Below are positions 10,313-21,511 of a stretch of DNA of 64,000 bases, in pieces. Position numbers and translations under genes: made by a program. This stretch comes from Cryptomeria japonica. Lineage: Eukaryota > Streptophyta > Pinopsida > Cupressales > Cupressaceae. The notes below the pieces were generated by a model that was not told the origin of the DNA, made no database searches, and worked only from the letters and a program-made list of their open reading frames with translations. Every line of letters starts with the position of its first letter. Position 1 is the stretch's first letter. The stretch lies in NCBI RefSeq assembly GCF_030272615.1, contig NC_081409.1:239533832-239597831 (forward strand), written 5' to 3'.

Positions 10313-13300
10313 CTTTAATCAGGTTTTCAGTTATCATTGTCTTGATTACTTCAGTTTCAGTTGTAAATTTTATTTTGGTCATTGTTAACAATGGTTGGCT
10401 TGCATTTTGATGATTTCAAAGTGGAAAAGTCTTGATTCTTATTTTGATTGATTATTCATGGTTTCTCCTCTTAGAGCATTTGTTTATCATTTTGAATAGA
10501 TCATTTTGAGATTATGGTTTACATCATCTACTTGAATTCAATTGCATGAGTAAATGATTCTTGCTTGATTTGTGGATGGTTGCGAGTTACGTGTTGTATT
10601 CGGATTATCCTAAGCTAGATATGGTTTGGATGGTTAAATCATATTTTGAAGGTCGTTACTACATGCTTTGAGATTGTTCCAATGTTTATTTGTCTTCGTG
10701 AATTTGATGTTCTTTTTTTTCTTGTCATGCAGGATGATTTGGTGGAGTCGGATATTAAATTAGATCCATGGGGAAGATCTACTATGCAACACAAAAAGCC
10801 ACATTCATGCTTGCAAGTACTACCCTAGTCCTTATTTTTGGCCCATCATAAATTACCAATCCAAAAACTCATAAATGAGCTACCTCGGTCAATTCATGTT
10901 CAATGTAGTGCTTTACTACCTATCTAAATCTTTTGTGTTGTGTTCAAATGTTAAAAAATTTCAAGTATTGTGTTTTTTTGCTCAATTTGTACATCTTGGT
11001 GGAGATGTAAAGTTCCCTTGCATCTCTATAAGTTTATGCATGCTTGCTCACTCAAGTCATAGTATTTTAAAACATGACATTGTGAAACATAGAACCCCTA
11101 ACACAAGTGACACAAACTCAACTTTCCCTGCCATTTAAATTTTTGCAAACTACTATATACGAATCTTGTGTGGGTTCACATCCTTTGTGTACATATTTTT
11201 TATTTTACAATATGAATCGTTACTCCTAAAACATGCAATCCCACAAATTGTATGTAATGATTGGAACCACAAAACTAAGGTATAGTCATGCATGTCTACA
11301 AAGTTGTTTTGCACTTCTACCTCCCTATTCCACAATACTTATACATTATGGGTTTGTGTGCATTTTATGCACACATGCAAACTTACAAACCCACATTGCA
11401 CTTATGAACCATGTCCTTGTGGAGATGCGAATTTACAATGCAACTTTGCAACTTTTGCAAATTGCTTCCCAACCTCTGCTTCCCACTCCCTTTCATGCTT
11501 GAAGAATTTTGGACTCTACATGCAACTTTTGTATATGCTTCCCATTCCCTTTATTTCTTGTAGAATTTCAGACCTCGCATGCAACTTTGCAACTTTTGCA
11601 AATTGCTTCCCCATTTTCACTTTCTAACAAATAGTCTCAATAGAACTTTCATCCCTTCCTACAAGTTGCATCCTTGCTTCTCATTTCCATTGCTCTAACA
11701 TGCATATGCCCCACAAAATTTTGGCCCTTCCTTGCAAATGCAGATTGCATGACAAGCTCCATCTCCGCCAATTTACACTACGGACTTCCTAGTCTCCTAT
11801 GTACTTTGCAGACCCCAACTGTAAGTCTGCCTTACAGTTTCATCATTTGCATGTATTGACTAAAAGCAACTTGGCAAAAGAACTAAATGTTATTCTTAGG
11901 GAACAATTCATACAAGCCATGTCTATAAGGGAAAAGAGCATGCTTTGTAACTTGTGCCTAGAAGATAGTGTACATGAAGGCATGCTTAGAGAAAGATAAA
12001 AACACACACCTTAGAACGTGTGTCACTATATAGATTTGTGAGGATGCTAAGGATGCTTTTGTTTTGAAGGAACCCATGGTTGCTACAAACATTAAATGCT
12101 TGTTTATTTTAGGCCATAGGATTTTTTATAGTGGTTGGAAACTCTTTGTTTTAATAATAAATCTAGACCTTTTACTTGTTTTTCCTTTAGTTTCTTGAGT
12201 TTTCCAAACATGAACTTATATACTGTTTTGATGAATCTTTGTACTCCACCTAAATGTTGATGAATTCCAACAAGCACTTCATGAAATATCTCAAAAATAG
12301 AGGCTTTGAGGGTTGTATGCACCTGATTCATGCATATAATTGGTAGTTAGTGCATTATTTTTCATTGTTAATTGTCCTCAAACTCGTACACCTTTCTTGT
12401 CTACATCGTCATGTGTAAACAAACCAAACAAGGAATGGTTTTACAAGAAATTGATCTCTTCAACAAAGACAGAATTCTTATCTCCACAAAACAGGCTCAT
12501 TTTCTCTCTTCAAACCTGTGTTCCATTGGTACATGTCCCCACTGCCCCAGCCCTCAAATCGACCGTCCCTAATGGCATTTCAGGTAATGTGGGATGGCAA
12601 GGGATGTCCCCTCGCCATCACCATTCCCAATAACTTCAAATTTTTGAAACATTTCCTAAATGTGTTGCAGTATTTAGAAATGCTGTGGAGGCATTTGGCC
12701 ATCCCCAAGACAGAAAGGTCGTCTAAGACATCTCTCAACTGTACCCAATGGCAAGACAACTATTTATAATGTTTAGAAAGAAATGATTCATGACATTAGA
12801 AAAAGATTGTTAAATATATTATGACAGCATTATAACAGCAGCAATAAAAATATCATGACAGCAGTGACAGTGGTACAGAAGCAATAAACATATCATGATT
12901 CAGATTCATAGCTAACGATATAAGTTATTTAACAATTAACACTCACAGCAATAATTTGAATTTCTGATTTTATTTTTCAAACTTTAACTCAAAGTCTATG
13001 GTATTAGAGTGAGTTGCAAAAGAGATTAAAGGTGAATTGGCCATGATCTAGTACAGTGGGGTATTGTATGAGAAGTATAGAAAGACAATTTTTTTGGAAT
13101 GTAATTGGTGTGCAGGCTTCTGCAGACATCATTCGGTGTCATTTTAACAGTGTCATGTTAATTGCTGCTGTTATACTTGTCCATTAACTTGTAGAAATTT
13201 GATTATCTCCCTCTATATATATATTTTGCTGTCCCCTCACCATCTCCAAAAAATGGCCCTCAAAAACGCTGTCCCCAAAACATATCCCCTGCCATCCCAC

Positions 13301-15112
13301 TGTCCCCATCCCCGAAATGCCATAAAACATAGCTTCAAAACCTTATTTCTTTTGCAATTTTCTGCGTATCTAATTAGGATAAGATTAATTTTCGGATAAG
13401 AACTTGTAATTTACTATTATAAAATTGAATCTTGTGTTTGCAACTATGTTTATTGTTGATTTATGAACTCCAAAGTGACATCTAAGATAAATGAATTTTT
13501 TGATCAATGTATGATAAAACATAGATCTGAAAACACTAATCAATTTGTGCAACTAACTACTTGTTTGTTTGAACAAATTCTGATACACCACAGGCCCCTT
13601 AAAATGGAGCATTACAATAACTGCTAAGTTATCCTACATGACCATGACCTAGCAATATAGACCTTGGGGATGGTTGATTTCCTTTCAAAAGAGGTGAGGT
13701 ACACTTCACGCTTGTCCAGAGTTGATCAGTGTGTCAAATCCGACTCAAATCACCCATCAGCATCAAAATAAAAATTACATGGAGTCATAAGTATTGTAGA
13801 GATGGGCTTGTATCACTCAACCTAGCATCACTAGCTATATGTGAGGTTCTATGTTTGTATCTTAGACAAGTCCACAAATGTCATTACAAATTTACAACCA
13901 TAGGAGCATTACTTAGGATAGGGATTGACTCGACAAACAAACATTCATAGCTGCAGGGAGTGGCATCTCTGACCCCTTAGCATGCATCTCAGGGACTAGG
14001 ATGCATTTCTCGTACCAGAGACATCCCAAAATCTAGGAAACATTTTCCTAAATCAAAATATGGACAAAAAAACCTGAATTGGGGCAAATGACATCATTTT
14101 CGTCCCTGTTTGCTTGTCACACAAGTTTATTTCCCACCATTTTCATAACGCAAGCTTATTTTTGCATGTCAATTGTATTTTTCCATGCAACCAAGAATAT
14201 CTGATCGCTTTTTCAGGCATATCTATGCTTTTGCATTTATCTTTGTTCTCGTAGGCAACCTAGCCACTACATAAATCATCTTGAAACTACACAAGCCTCC
14301 ATGGCACATGCCATTTTTCACAGCTTAATTGATTTTAACCAAGCTCCAAGATTCCTCCAAAATCTCCAAAAAACACAAGTATTGAAGCAATGGTGCAATA
14401 ATTAGGCCCTAAATTTTTTTGCTGCGAAAATGTTTGTTGGTTTCGCTTCAATGGATTGTGTCTTTGGCTTTAATTCTCTTTTTCTCTCCTTGTATGTGCT
14501 TGCAAATGAAATGAATATCAGTTTCAAGCATTTAATATTATTTTACTTGTTTGAAGTTTAAGCATTTTGATTTTTTTTGCTTTTGTTTAGCTTTCCACCT
14601 AACTAACATGGTCAAGCTTCCAAACAAGCCTCACTACGTTCATCAAGTCTAGCAAACTCAAATAGTTTGAAAGGTCCAAGTCTTTGGGCCTTAGTTTGCT
14701 CTACTTGTTGGGTCTTTTTAACTATGCTTACAACTATGGAAAATATTTCCTACAAACTGTCCATGTTACTTATTTTAATTGTGAGAATAAACACGTCCTC
14801 ATTCAAAAAGCTATCATTTATCCTTGCCTGCCTTATACAAAAAAAGGATTTAAATATTTATTTTTTATGCAAGAAATGTGAAGGCTGAATAACAACCAAC
14901 TACCATACAAGCACAGTTAGGAATGTTACTCAATCCTTAGGAAAACCTCAAAGTGCAAACCAAATGCTATATCTCCACACTTATCTCCTTTGTGAGTTAA
15001 ATAGATGCTCTATCTAAGTATCTATTGTCATACCCTACCATTCAATGGTGGTTTACCATCAAGAAAAGGTTGTTTCTTCTTGAACTTGGTTCTGTAGTGT
15101 TATTTTCTACCC
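10313..15112. other. Interior of the outer element, no gene recognised
   Basis: 4.8 kb with only short reading frames. A phrase containing 'gcaactttgcaacttttgc' occurs at about 11440 and again at about 11580 within a pyrimidine-rich stretch. 12104-12331 (minus) is an open frame of 75 codons rich in K, L and H whose product I do not recognise. 12570-12610 and 13270-13330 share a weak inverted similarity around 'gtgggatggca'. 13795-13865 weakly resembles a tRNA-derived SINE head. Nothing here supports a working gene. Confidence 0.5.
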
Positions 15113-16418
15113 CTTGTGGCTGCTCAAGATGAAGTTTCCAGCATTTGATATCCCAATGTTCTTCTATTTTACAATGAGAGAAATAGTTTTTATTTTTATG
15201 CATACTCAAACCATTTTCTTATTACCTTCTTTGAGTGTGTTTTGGCATTTCCCCTCTCTTTGCTTAGGAAAGTAGCTCTTCTTTTACCACCCTTACAAGG
15301 TATCATGTATTTCTTAGTAGTTTTAGCATTGCGTATTATTTTACAATGGCTACTTTTTCCACATGTAGTACATGGAACAAGAAACATAATTTCTTGTGCA
15401 TTAGGTCCTTTGTTTTTGCAAATGAAACAAAAAATAGACTCTTTACCCTATTTACCCACATGCTCTTTCACCTCTTCCTTAGGCTTGGCTAGTGGTGAAA
15501 TGGGTAGAGTGGAATCCCCCCATTTATTCTTTTTATATCTGCAAATTATCTTTGTGTGCTTCTTTTGATTGCATGGTATCTTTCAATGTTCCTCCATTCT
15601 GTGAATACTCTCTATTTAGATGAGCATCACTTCTGCAGATGCAAGCTTGAAATGGGTCATTCCTGAAGACACGAGATTGTCTTTCCTATGTCATTCATGG
15701 GAGTATCCTCTGTTCTGCATTTTTCTGCTTCCTTGTCCTCCAATAGTCAATTCTTGCTCTTTTCTTCCCATCTAGATTGTTGCATAGCCTTTTTCTGTCA
15801 ACATACAATCCTTTAGAGGCGTTACAAAGACAATATACTATTTAGTGAAACTTTTACCTCTCATTTTCTGTTCTTGATTGGGACATGGTGCAGACATCTT
15901 AGAGCATTCATCAATTTCCATGCACTCAAGCCCAAGTCCCTCATGTGGTGGTCTTTCTTTTACTATAATGGGTTTGAGGATTCCTTTGATGTCTTTATCA
16001 ATCCCTCTTCCTTTATACCACATTTTCTCTGACAACTTGGATTCTATACTCTTCGTACACCTTTCAAATTTGCCCGAAGAATTATCAGATTTTAATCCAT
16101 TAAAGAAACATAGGTATTTTCCTTGCATAACTCTTTTGCTTGTTCATCTTTTGGTGAGGTTGGTTCATTCTTCATTGTAGACCCTCTTTCTTTTCTTGGA
16201 ATTTTGATAGCAATTTAGCTTTTACTGCCAACTTTTGTTGTATTTGCTTGAGCATTCCAATCAAAAATTCAGATTGGTACTTCTATATTTGCAACTCTTC
16301 AATTTGCTCCCTTAGAAGTTAAAGGGTGCACCTCTTTCCAAAGAAGTTGATTTTCTTCCAACACCAACTCATGGCTTTTTTGGAGTTCTTCAAACTTCTT
16401 CTTCATGGAATTGGTCAT
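15113..16418 (-). pseudogene. Degenerate gag of the outer LTR element
   Basis: On the minus strand the frame opens at the ATG at 16418. It gives a basic, coiled-coil-like stretch (KKKFEELQKSHE, then LEENQLLW) and then shifts frame near 16310 and runs on through stops. A 96-codon open segment lies at 15838-16128. The C-terminal part contains two CxxC pairs (around 15340-15440) and ends in a retroviral-type zinc knuckle at about 15133-15181, read as HCKIEEHWDIKCWKLH. There the first Cys of CX2CX4HX4C is Phe. The pattern 'CW.LH' after a knuckle is usual in plant gag proteins. Gag would package element RNA; this copy cannot make an intact protein. It lies about 110 bp downstream of the PBS, as expected. 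Confidence 0.5.
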
Positions 16419-16530
16419 GGTTGTTCTTTGCAACCTGCACACCTTGAGATTAATTTGCAAAAAAATAAAAAATGATTAAACATAAAAATCTTATGTGTTA
16501 CCAAAATTCCTCTACATGCCCCAAGAGCTT

Positions 16531-16545
16531 CATGCTTTGATATCA
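16531..16545 (-). other. Primer binding site-like sequence
   Basis: The minus strand reads TGATATCAAAGCATG, similar to the initiator tRNA-Met complement TGGTATCAGAGCATG. It begins 7 bases inside the LTR boundary, slightly further than usual. Confidence 0.45.
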
Positions 16546-16552
16546 ATTGATA

Positions 16553-17182
16553 TGTAATTTCCACCAAATAAGTTAAAAACTAGGGAATCAAGAAAATAAA
16601 TTACTGTTCTACTTGGACATCCAAATGATTGGATTAATATGGAGAAATTAAAGAGTTGTTTGTAAAGAAATGAAGTACTGAAATGCAAAGATGCAACACA
16701 AACACAAGACTTTTATCTTGGGAAAACTGTCTAAAGAATTAGAGACTCAGTTGATAGGTAAGTGCTCTTCTACTGGTGTGCATTGCTCAAATGGACAAAT
16801 ACAGGTGTATTATATTCTCTATCAAGCCCTTCTACTTCAGCTCTCTACTCTTAGATGATACAATCTTTTATTTTTCCTTTTGTACATCACCATGGATAAA
16901 GGAACCAATACTCTCCATCTTTCTTTATAGCTGCTGCTATTTGTTGATCCCTCTTGTCAAATTGAAGGCCTGTACAGAATCAGATGTGGAAGAGTCAAAT
17001 GTTTGTTTCACATTTTGTTTCCAATTTTTAGGGGTCAAATCCACAACACAGATTCAACCTCAGTCATTTCCACAGGCTCAGATTCGTCCCACATTTTCTG
17101 ATGCCTTTTTTCCCCTATTTTTCTCAAGTGTTTGTCATCTTTGACTGAGCTTATCTAATCCTGGATCTATTATAGATCACCA
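16553..17182 (-). repeat. 5' LTR of the outer minus-strand element
   Basis: Sister of 672-1294. On the minus strand it opens TGGTGATCTATAATAGA and closes GGTGGAAATTACA, followed by the PBS and gag. Confidence 0.65.
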
Positions 17183-17382
17183 AATTGCAGTTTTTATATC
17201 ATAGAAGGAATGCAAACTAATTGTCAAATGGAATGAAACTCAACTGTTTTGTGTTTCAAGTGAGGGGCAAAAGCAGTGCACACCAAAATATTTACCATAT
17301 GCAATCTTAATTCTAGAAAGCATGAAGAAAAGCAATAATGGTTTTTCCTATAATAAGCTTTGTTGAAAGAGATTTTGGGGAG

Positions 17383-17450
17383 TCATGGGCGTCGTCCGTT
17401 GGTTAAGATCCAGTAGCTGATGGGTGTTCGATGAGAGATTATATCAAAAT
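17383..17450 (+). repeat. Possible tRNA-derived SINE head
   Basis: 'ccgttggttaagatcc' resembles a Pol III A box and 'gggtgttcgatgag' a B box, about 30 bases apart, as in plant SINE heads. No clear tail or target duplication was found, so this may be chance. It lies between the outer LTR element and the 3' side of the WPP-domain gene. Confidence 0.28.
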
Positions 17451-17891
17451 TCCTAATTGCTGCAAAAGCTTTCAATGTTAGCAGATGTTATGCTCCTCGA
17501 TGCTGTAAACAATTGGCAAAAGCATGTGAGAACTACAGCAAAACAGCAATTCATCTGTGTTTGCTATATACAATTATGTGGACAAAAATCCCAAGTACAA
17601 AAATTTCTTTTTGAGGAGAAACTTCTTCGTGATTTAAATATGTTAAAAATGAGAAAAACCAAAGAAAACGGATATCCAAACAGGAAACTGAAATATTCAT
17701 CTCATAAACCACAAAATAAATACAAATTAAACAAAGAGAAAAACGGTAGATAATAAACCTATAATGTCCAAAAGGCATATAATTCTTGGGGTAAAGATAA
17801 AATATTTACCCAACTGCTGAATATTACACTTGCACAACACATGACCACAGAATACAAGGTAGAGTAGGGCATGCAAATCAACTATCAGTAG

Positions 17892-18257
17892 CTAAGTGCC
17901 AGGACTGGAAGCTTCCTCTGAAGAAGAATTTTGATTATCCTTATTTGGATTTTTATTTGAAGCATGATTTTTAGCAGCATCTAACATGTGCTTACTAATC
18001 TCCTTTGAATAGAACTGCAATACATGGCTCCCAGTCCCACTGTCGCCAGATTCTGAAGTTGCAAAATCTTGAGCAGCTGTGAATGCCTCTTCTTCTATTC
18101 TCTTTGCAATAGCGTATGCTTCTTCAGTATCAAACAGACCATATTTCTTAGAAAGTATAGAAGTGGATGAGAGTGTTTTTTCCATACGCTCTACCACTGC
18201 AGCCCTAGTTCTTTCACTAGGAGGCCATATACTGAATGAGAACTTTGAAGCTTCCAT
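17892..18257 (-). CDS. WPP-domain protein (MAF1/WPP1-WPP2 family)
   Basis: An intact 121-codon frame with ATG at 18257. Residues 6-13 read FSFSIWPP, the hallmark of the WPP domain. This is followed by the family pattern of an SERTRAAVVERM helix, the LSKKYGLF turn, and an EEAYAIAKRIEEEAFTAA helix (about residues 15-65). The C-terminus is Ser/Asn/Glu-rich and acidic. In angiosperms WPP-domain proteins (MFP1 attachment factor, WPP1/WPP2, RanGAP) sit at the nuclear envelope and Golgi and bind coiled-coil partners such as WIT/WIP; that role is inferred here from family membership. Known MAF1/WPP proteins are about 150-180 residues, so this one lacks the acidic N-terminal extension. No in-frame upstream Met is present. 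It is the only plausible host gene in the window and has no stops or frameshifts. Confidence 0.85.
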   Translation of the reverse strand: MEASKFSFSIWPPSERTRAAVVERMEKTLSSTSILSKKYGLFDTEEAYAIAKRIEEEAFTAAQDFATSESGDSGTGSHVLQFYSKEISKHMLDAAKNHASNKNPNKDNQNSSSEEASSPGT

Positions 18258-18300
18258 TTAGGATCAATATTTCAATATAAGACGTCAACAGAGGAATCAG
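18258..18300 (-). other. 5'-UTR part of the WPP-gene coding exon
   Basis: 43 bases between a good 3' splice site (minus strand TTGCACTTCCAG, ending at 18301) and the start codon. An in-frame stop (TGA at about 18270) upstream of ATG 18257 supports that ATG as the start. Confidence 0.5.
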
Positions 18301-19985
18301 CTGGAAGTGCAAAATCAATGTTATCAAAGACTAAAATTAGTTCACACAACTTGCAACACAAAACAGGCAGATGCATTATACACATAATAACTAGGGAAAA
18401 TCGAATGTACAAATTTTGCAACCAATAAATCAAAAGTTAATTAAAAGAAGCAACCCTTAAAAAATAGAAAGTGAACCAATTGAAGGGACTATTGCTCCAG
18501 TTTTAAAATCCTGCATGGGTTCATGAAAAATAATTCATCCAAAAATACAAACAAATTGAATCTTTCCTAATGATGTGGATCAGCTACGATTTAGGAGACC
18601 TGGAAGTTTATAGTGCTGGATGAAGAGTTTTATTGCTATGCGGCATTATTGAGATACATTTCTGTGTCGGGGATATTATAAAATGGCAGCTAATGCTCCT
18701 AAAATGTATAGTTGAGCTGATATATGAGATACACTACAGAAGGCTCCTAAATTTATTCAGTCAGACTTCCCAAGAAAATGCACAGGATCCTACTCCATAG
18801 GATGACTGTGTTGCATGCCTACAATAACATATCATCTTTAAATAAGGCTTTATAAAGCAGATCTTAATTTGCAAATGAGAGTGATTTATAAGTCAGGAAA
18901 GTTTATAGCAGAATATCCAAGTTATAGGACTTTATCAGAAACATCAAACTAAAGCATGAAAGGAATGAAATTTCAAACTGTAAGCCAAGCTTCCATTTCA
19001 ACCAGCTATTGGCCACCCTTTGATGTAGCCACAGGAATATGATGAAGATAAAGATCAAACTTATAGCAATGCTTATGCGTACAATATGATTATGTTAAGT
19101 CTTTAAGCCCACCCCAATGTCTTGCAACAGGAACAGTTGGGAGGTAGGGATCAAATGCATAAACCAGCTTAAGTATGTTGTTGAGTACCTAAAGGTCAAA
19201 TGCACAAATAACCTTAATGGACTGACTTCAAGAGGTCTCAGCCCTCTTCCCCTAATGGAGGAGAGGCATAATGCCAACAAAGCATGTGTACAGCATGTAA
19301 CCTTATTACAGATGCAAGCCCACCCGTTTTCTCTTGGAGATCTGCCCTAAGGTTTAAAAATATAAGAATATCTATCTGCCCTAAGGATCTTTATAAAAAA
19401 TGAGATAACAATTTGGGTATAGATGTAGAACCCAAAAAAAAGTTGTAGATCAAACTGAATTATAAGGCATCAGTTCATAGCAACGTAGAAGGAAGACGAT
19501 ATAGGTGTTGAAGCAGAGCCGCTCAATATATAGAATGGCCCAAATGCAAATTTGAGACTTCAGTATATGGCAATAAAAAATGTGGATATTCAAGAAGAAT
19601 GAACTTAATCATTTGAAAAACATTCCAAATTATCTTTACTAGTTAGCTCCTCTTCAAATCATATTAAAAGAAAGGGACAGATGTATAATATATTGCAGTT
19701 AAATCAGGAGAATTATCTGCTCAATTAAATTGCAGCCCTCCTGCGTAGAATCTTCTTCCTAATTTTTCTATTGAACTTGATTTTTTTCAGATCATTAAAA
19801 ATTACATATGAAACCAACTGGGTGTTCGATTTTACATCTTCAAATCACAGTAACATATACGATGCATTGGATATTCAATTTACATCTTCAGTTCGTAAAA
19901 TAACATACAAAATAGATTCGGTTATTGCAGAAAGAGAAAAAGAACGATATAGAGAATTTTCTACAGAAAGTAAGGTTCACTTTAC
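18301..19985 (-). other. Probable 5'-UTR intron of the WPP-domain gene
   Basis: The minus strand shows a donor CAG|GTAAAG at 19986/19985 and an acceptor CTTCCAG ending at 18301, giving a 1685-bp intron. The body is AT-rich and carries no convincing frame. The short + frame at 19771-19989 contains a small internal repeat ('tttacatcttca' twice) and looks like chance. The call rests on splice-site quality and position only. Confidence 0.45.
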
Positions 19986-20060
19986 CTGAATGAAGGAAAA
20001 GATCTGCCCTTCGATTGTAGAATGAATTGGGTTATGACCACTCGACCTATTCATAAGTGG
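19986..20060 (-). promoter_or_regulatory. Candidate first UTR exon and promoter of the WPP-domain gene
   Basis: The minus strand from about 20060 to 19986 would be the untranslated first exon, ending TTCATTCAG before the donor. A TATA-like 'taataatataatt' lies about 30 bases upstream (20087-20103, minus strand). No transcript evidence is available. Confidence 0.3.
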
Positions 20061-20419
20061 GTCAATTGACTGTAATTTATGCAGACTCAATTATATTATT
20101 ATTACTTGTTTAAGGAACAAACTGACAGCATGTAATCCAAACGGCTATTTCTAGATGTTAATAGCTGGAAGGTGGTTAAAAGCAAGTTTTACAGTGGATC
20201 TATGTCCTCTAATTACTTTGAATTTTAGTACTTGTGATGTCAAAAGGCTGCTGATTCATTGGTTGATTTGTATGTCTGTTTCTCAACTGAATAAATGCAA
20301 AAGTCCACGAGACGAGACTCAATTGGGTCTTGGAGTGAAATTGAAGGATGTGCCCGAATGCTTGGCTTTAAGTGAAATCCAGTTAAGGGTTTCGTGTGGG
20401 GACTTCGTTCTAAAATAAT

Positions 20420-21116
20420 GGAGTGGAGGCTTCCTGATATAAGAAAACTATTGTAGTAGTGTAAAATTGATATTTATTTTATTATGTGCTATTATTATTA
20501 GAAGGTATTCAGTAAATTTTAGAATAATTTTTATCAAGTTATTTTTTTAATATTTATGATGTGATTAAGTATTTAATTTTTAAATAAATCATTTGATCAT
20601 TATATAGTTTTTGGAGGAATACTAATGCATTCACCCAAATTTATTAAATGTCAAAGCATCAATTAATTAAAATAAAAAATTGAAATCGGTTGACCAAATT
20701 TCTTAATGTTTATATTTTTAAAAATACACAAATTGCTTTATCTATTATTCTTTTAGATGATATAGTACTCTAGAGTCATAGATGATGTCAGCATGTTAAA
20801 TGTCAAACATCAATCAATGAGAAGCATGAATTAAAATAGGTTGATCAAATTTCTATTTTTGTTTGAATTTTCATACAATAGTATTCCATAGTCATTTCAC
20901 TATTGCATAATAGTAACTAGTTTTGTCATATTTCTTTTGACAATGACATGCCAATAAAGTCGCTTGACTTTCTATAATAATAATTTAAAAAATATATAAA
21001 ATTATAAATATCAAACATATAAAAAGATTAAATGTATAGCTTTAATTAACGCAATTATAAAATGATAAGATGTTAATTTAACTAATAACATAGCACTAAT
21101 ATGAACGCCACATAGT
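20420..21116. other. AT-rich spacer, no gene seen
   Basis: Very AT-rich DNA with no long frame and no clear element ends. It separates the WPP-domain gene from the 5' end of the LINE. Confidence 0.5.
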
Positions 21117-21511
21117 AAAATATGGCGCCGAGAGGCAGGCAACTAGGGGTTTTCCCCTTCTGGCATGGACGAGCTTTGCAATACTAGATGGGAAGATTAT
21201 GTTACAAGAATAACACCTAGCACCCGCTAGGTCGAGCTTGGGAGGATTCAACAACTGGGCATTACAAGCAATCCACAGAAAATACTTTTCATGGTAGGGA
21301 AAATAGACACATCCCTTGTATAGTGGAGGCTATGCGGGCTTATTTAAGAATCCTTTGGGGGGTTTCAAGAATCTAGAAGAAAAAATGTGGAAACCAAAAG
21401 CACCAAAGAAGTTGGTGTCATCTCAAAAGACAAGTTTGTAGCCCTCTTCTTCTTGGTTAATTTAAGCGAGGATTGAAAATGAGGAAGGGAAAGAAGTTGT
21501 TCAAGCCTTGA

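Larger units (their letters stand above)
672..17182 (-). mobile_element. Degraded large LTR retrotransposon (LARD-like), with nested insertions
   Basis: Two related copies of a ~625-bp sequence lie in the same orientation at 672-1294 and 16553-17182. On the minus strand the right copy is followed by a PBS-like site (16531-16545) and then a broken gag frame. The left copy is preceded by a purine tract (1295-1305). This is the order 5' LTR, PBS, gag, PPT, 3' LTR. No protease, integrase or RT is visible, so it is either a non-autonomous LARD-type element or one whose pol has decayed beyond recognition. Its interior holds a Copia solo LTR (1991-2481) and a Gypsy derivative (2714-9620). Flanking 5-mers (aaaat at 667-671, aaatt at 17182-17186) are similar but not identical, so the target-site duplication is uncertain. 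Confidence 0.6.

Noticed and set aside
10875-11999. Several + strand frames of 60-111 codons
   Set aside because: Overlapping, Cys/His/Leu-rich and without family motifs; they arise from a pyrimidine-rich, internally repeated stretch.
12570-13330. Inverted similarity around gtgggatggca as transposon ends
   Set aside because: Only about 40 bp match imperfectly, with no target duplication.
13795-13865. tRNA gene or SINE head
   Set aside because: A-box and B-box matches are weak and no cloverleaf can be drawn.
19771-19989. 72-codon + frame near the WPP-domain gene
   Set aside because: Lies opposite the proposed intron, is made partly of a short internal repeat and has no family features.
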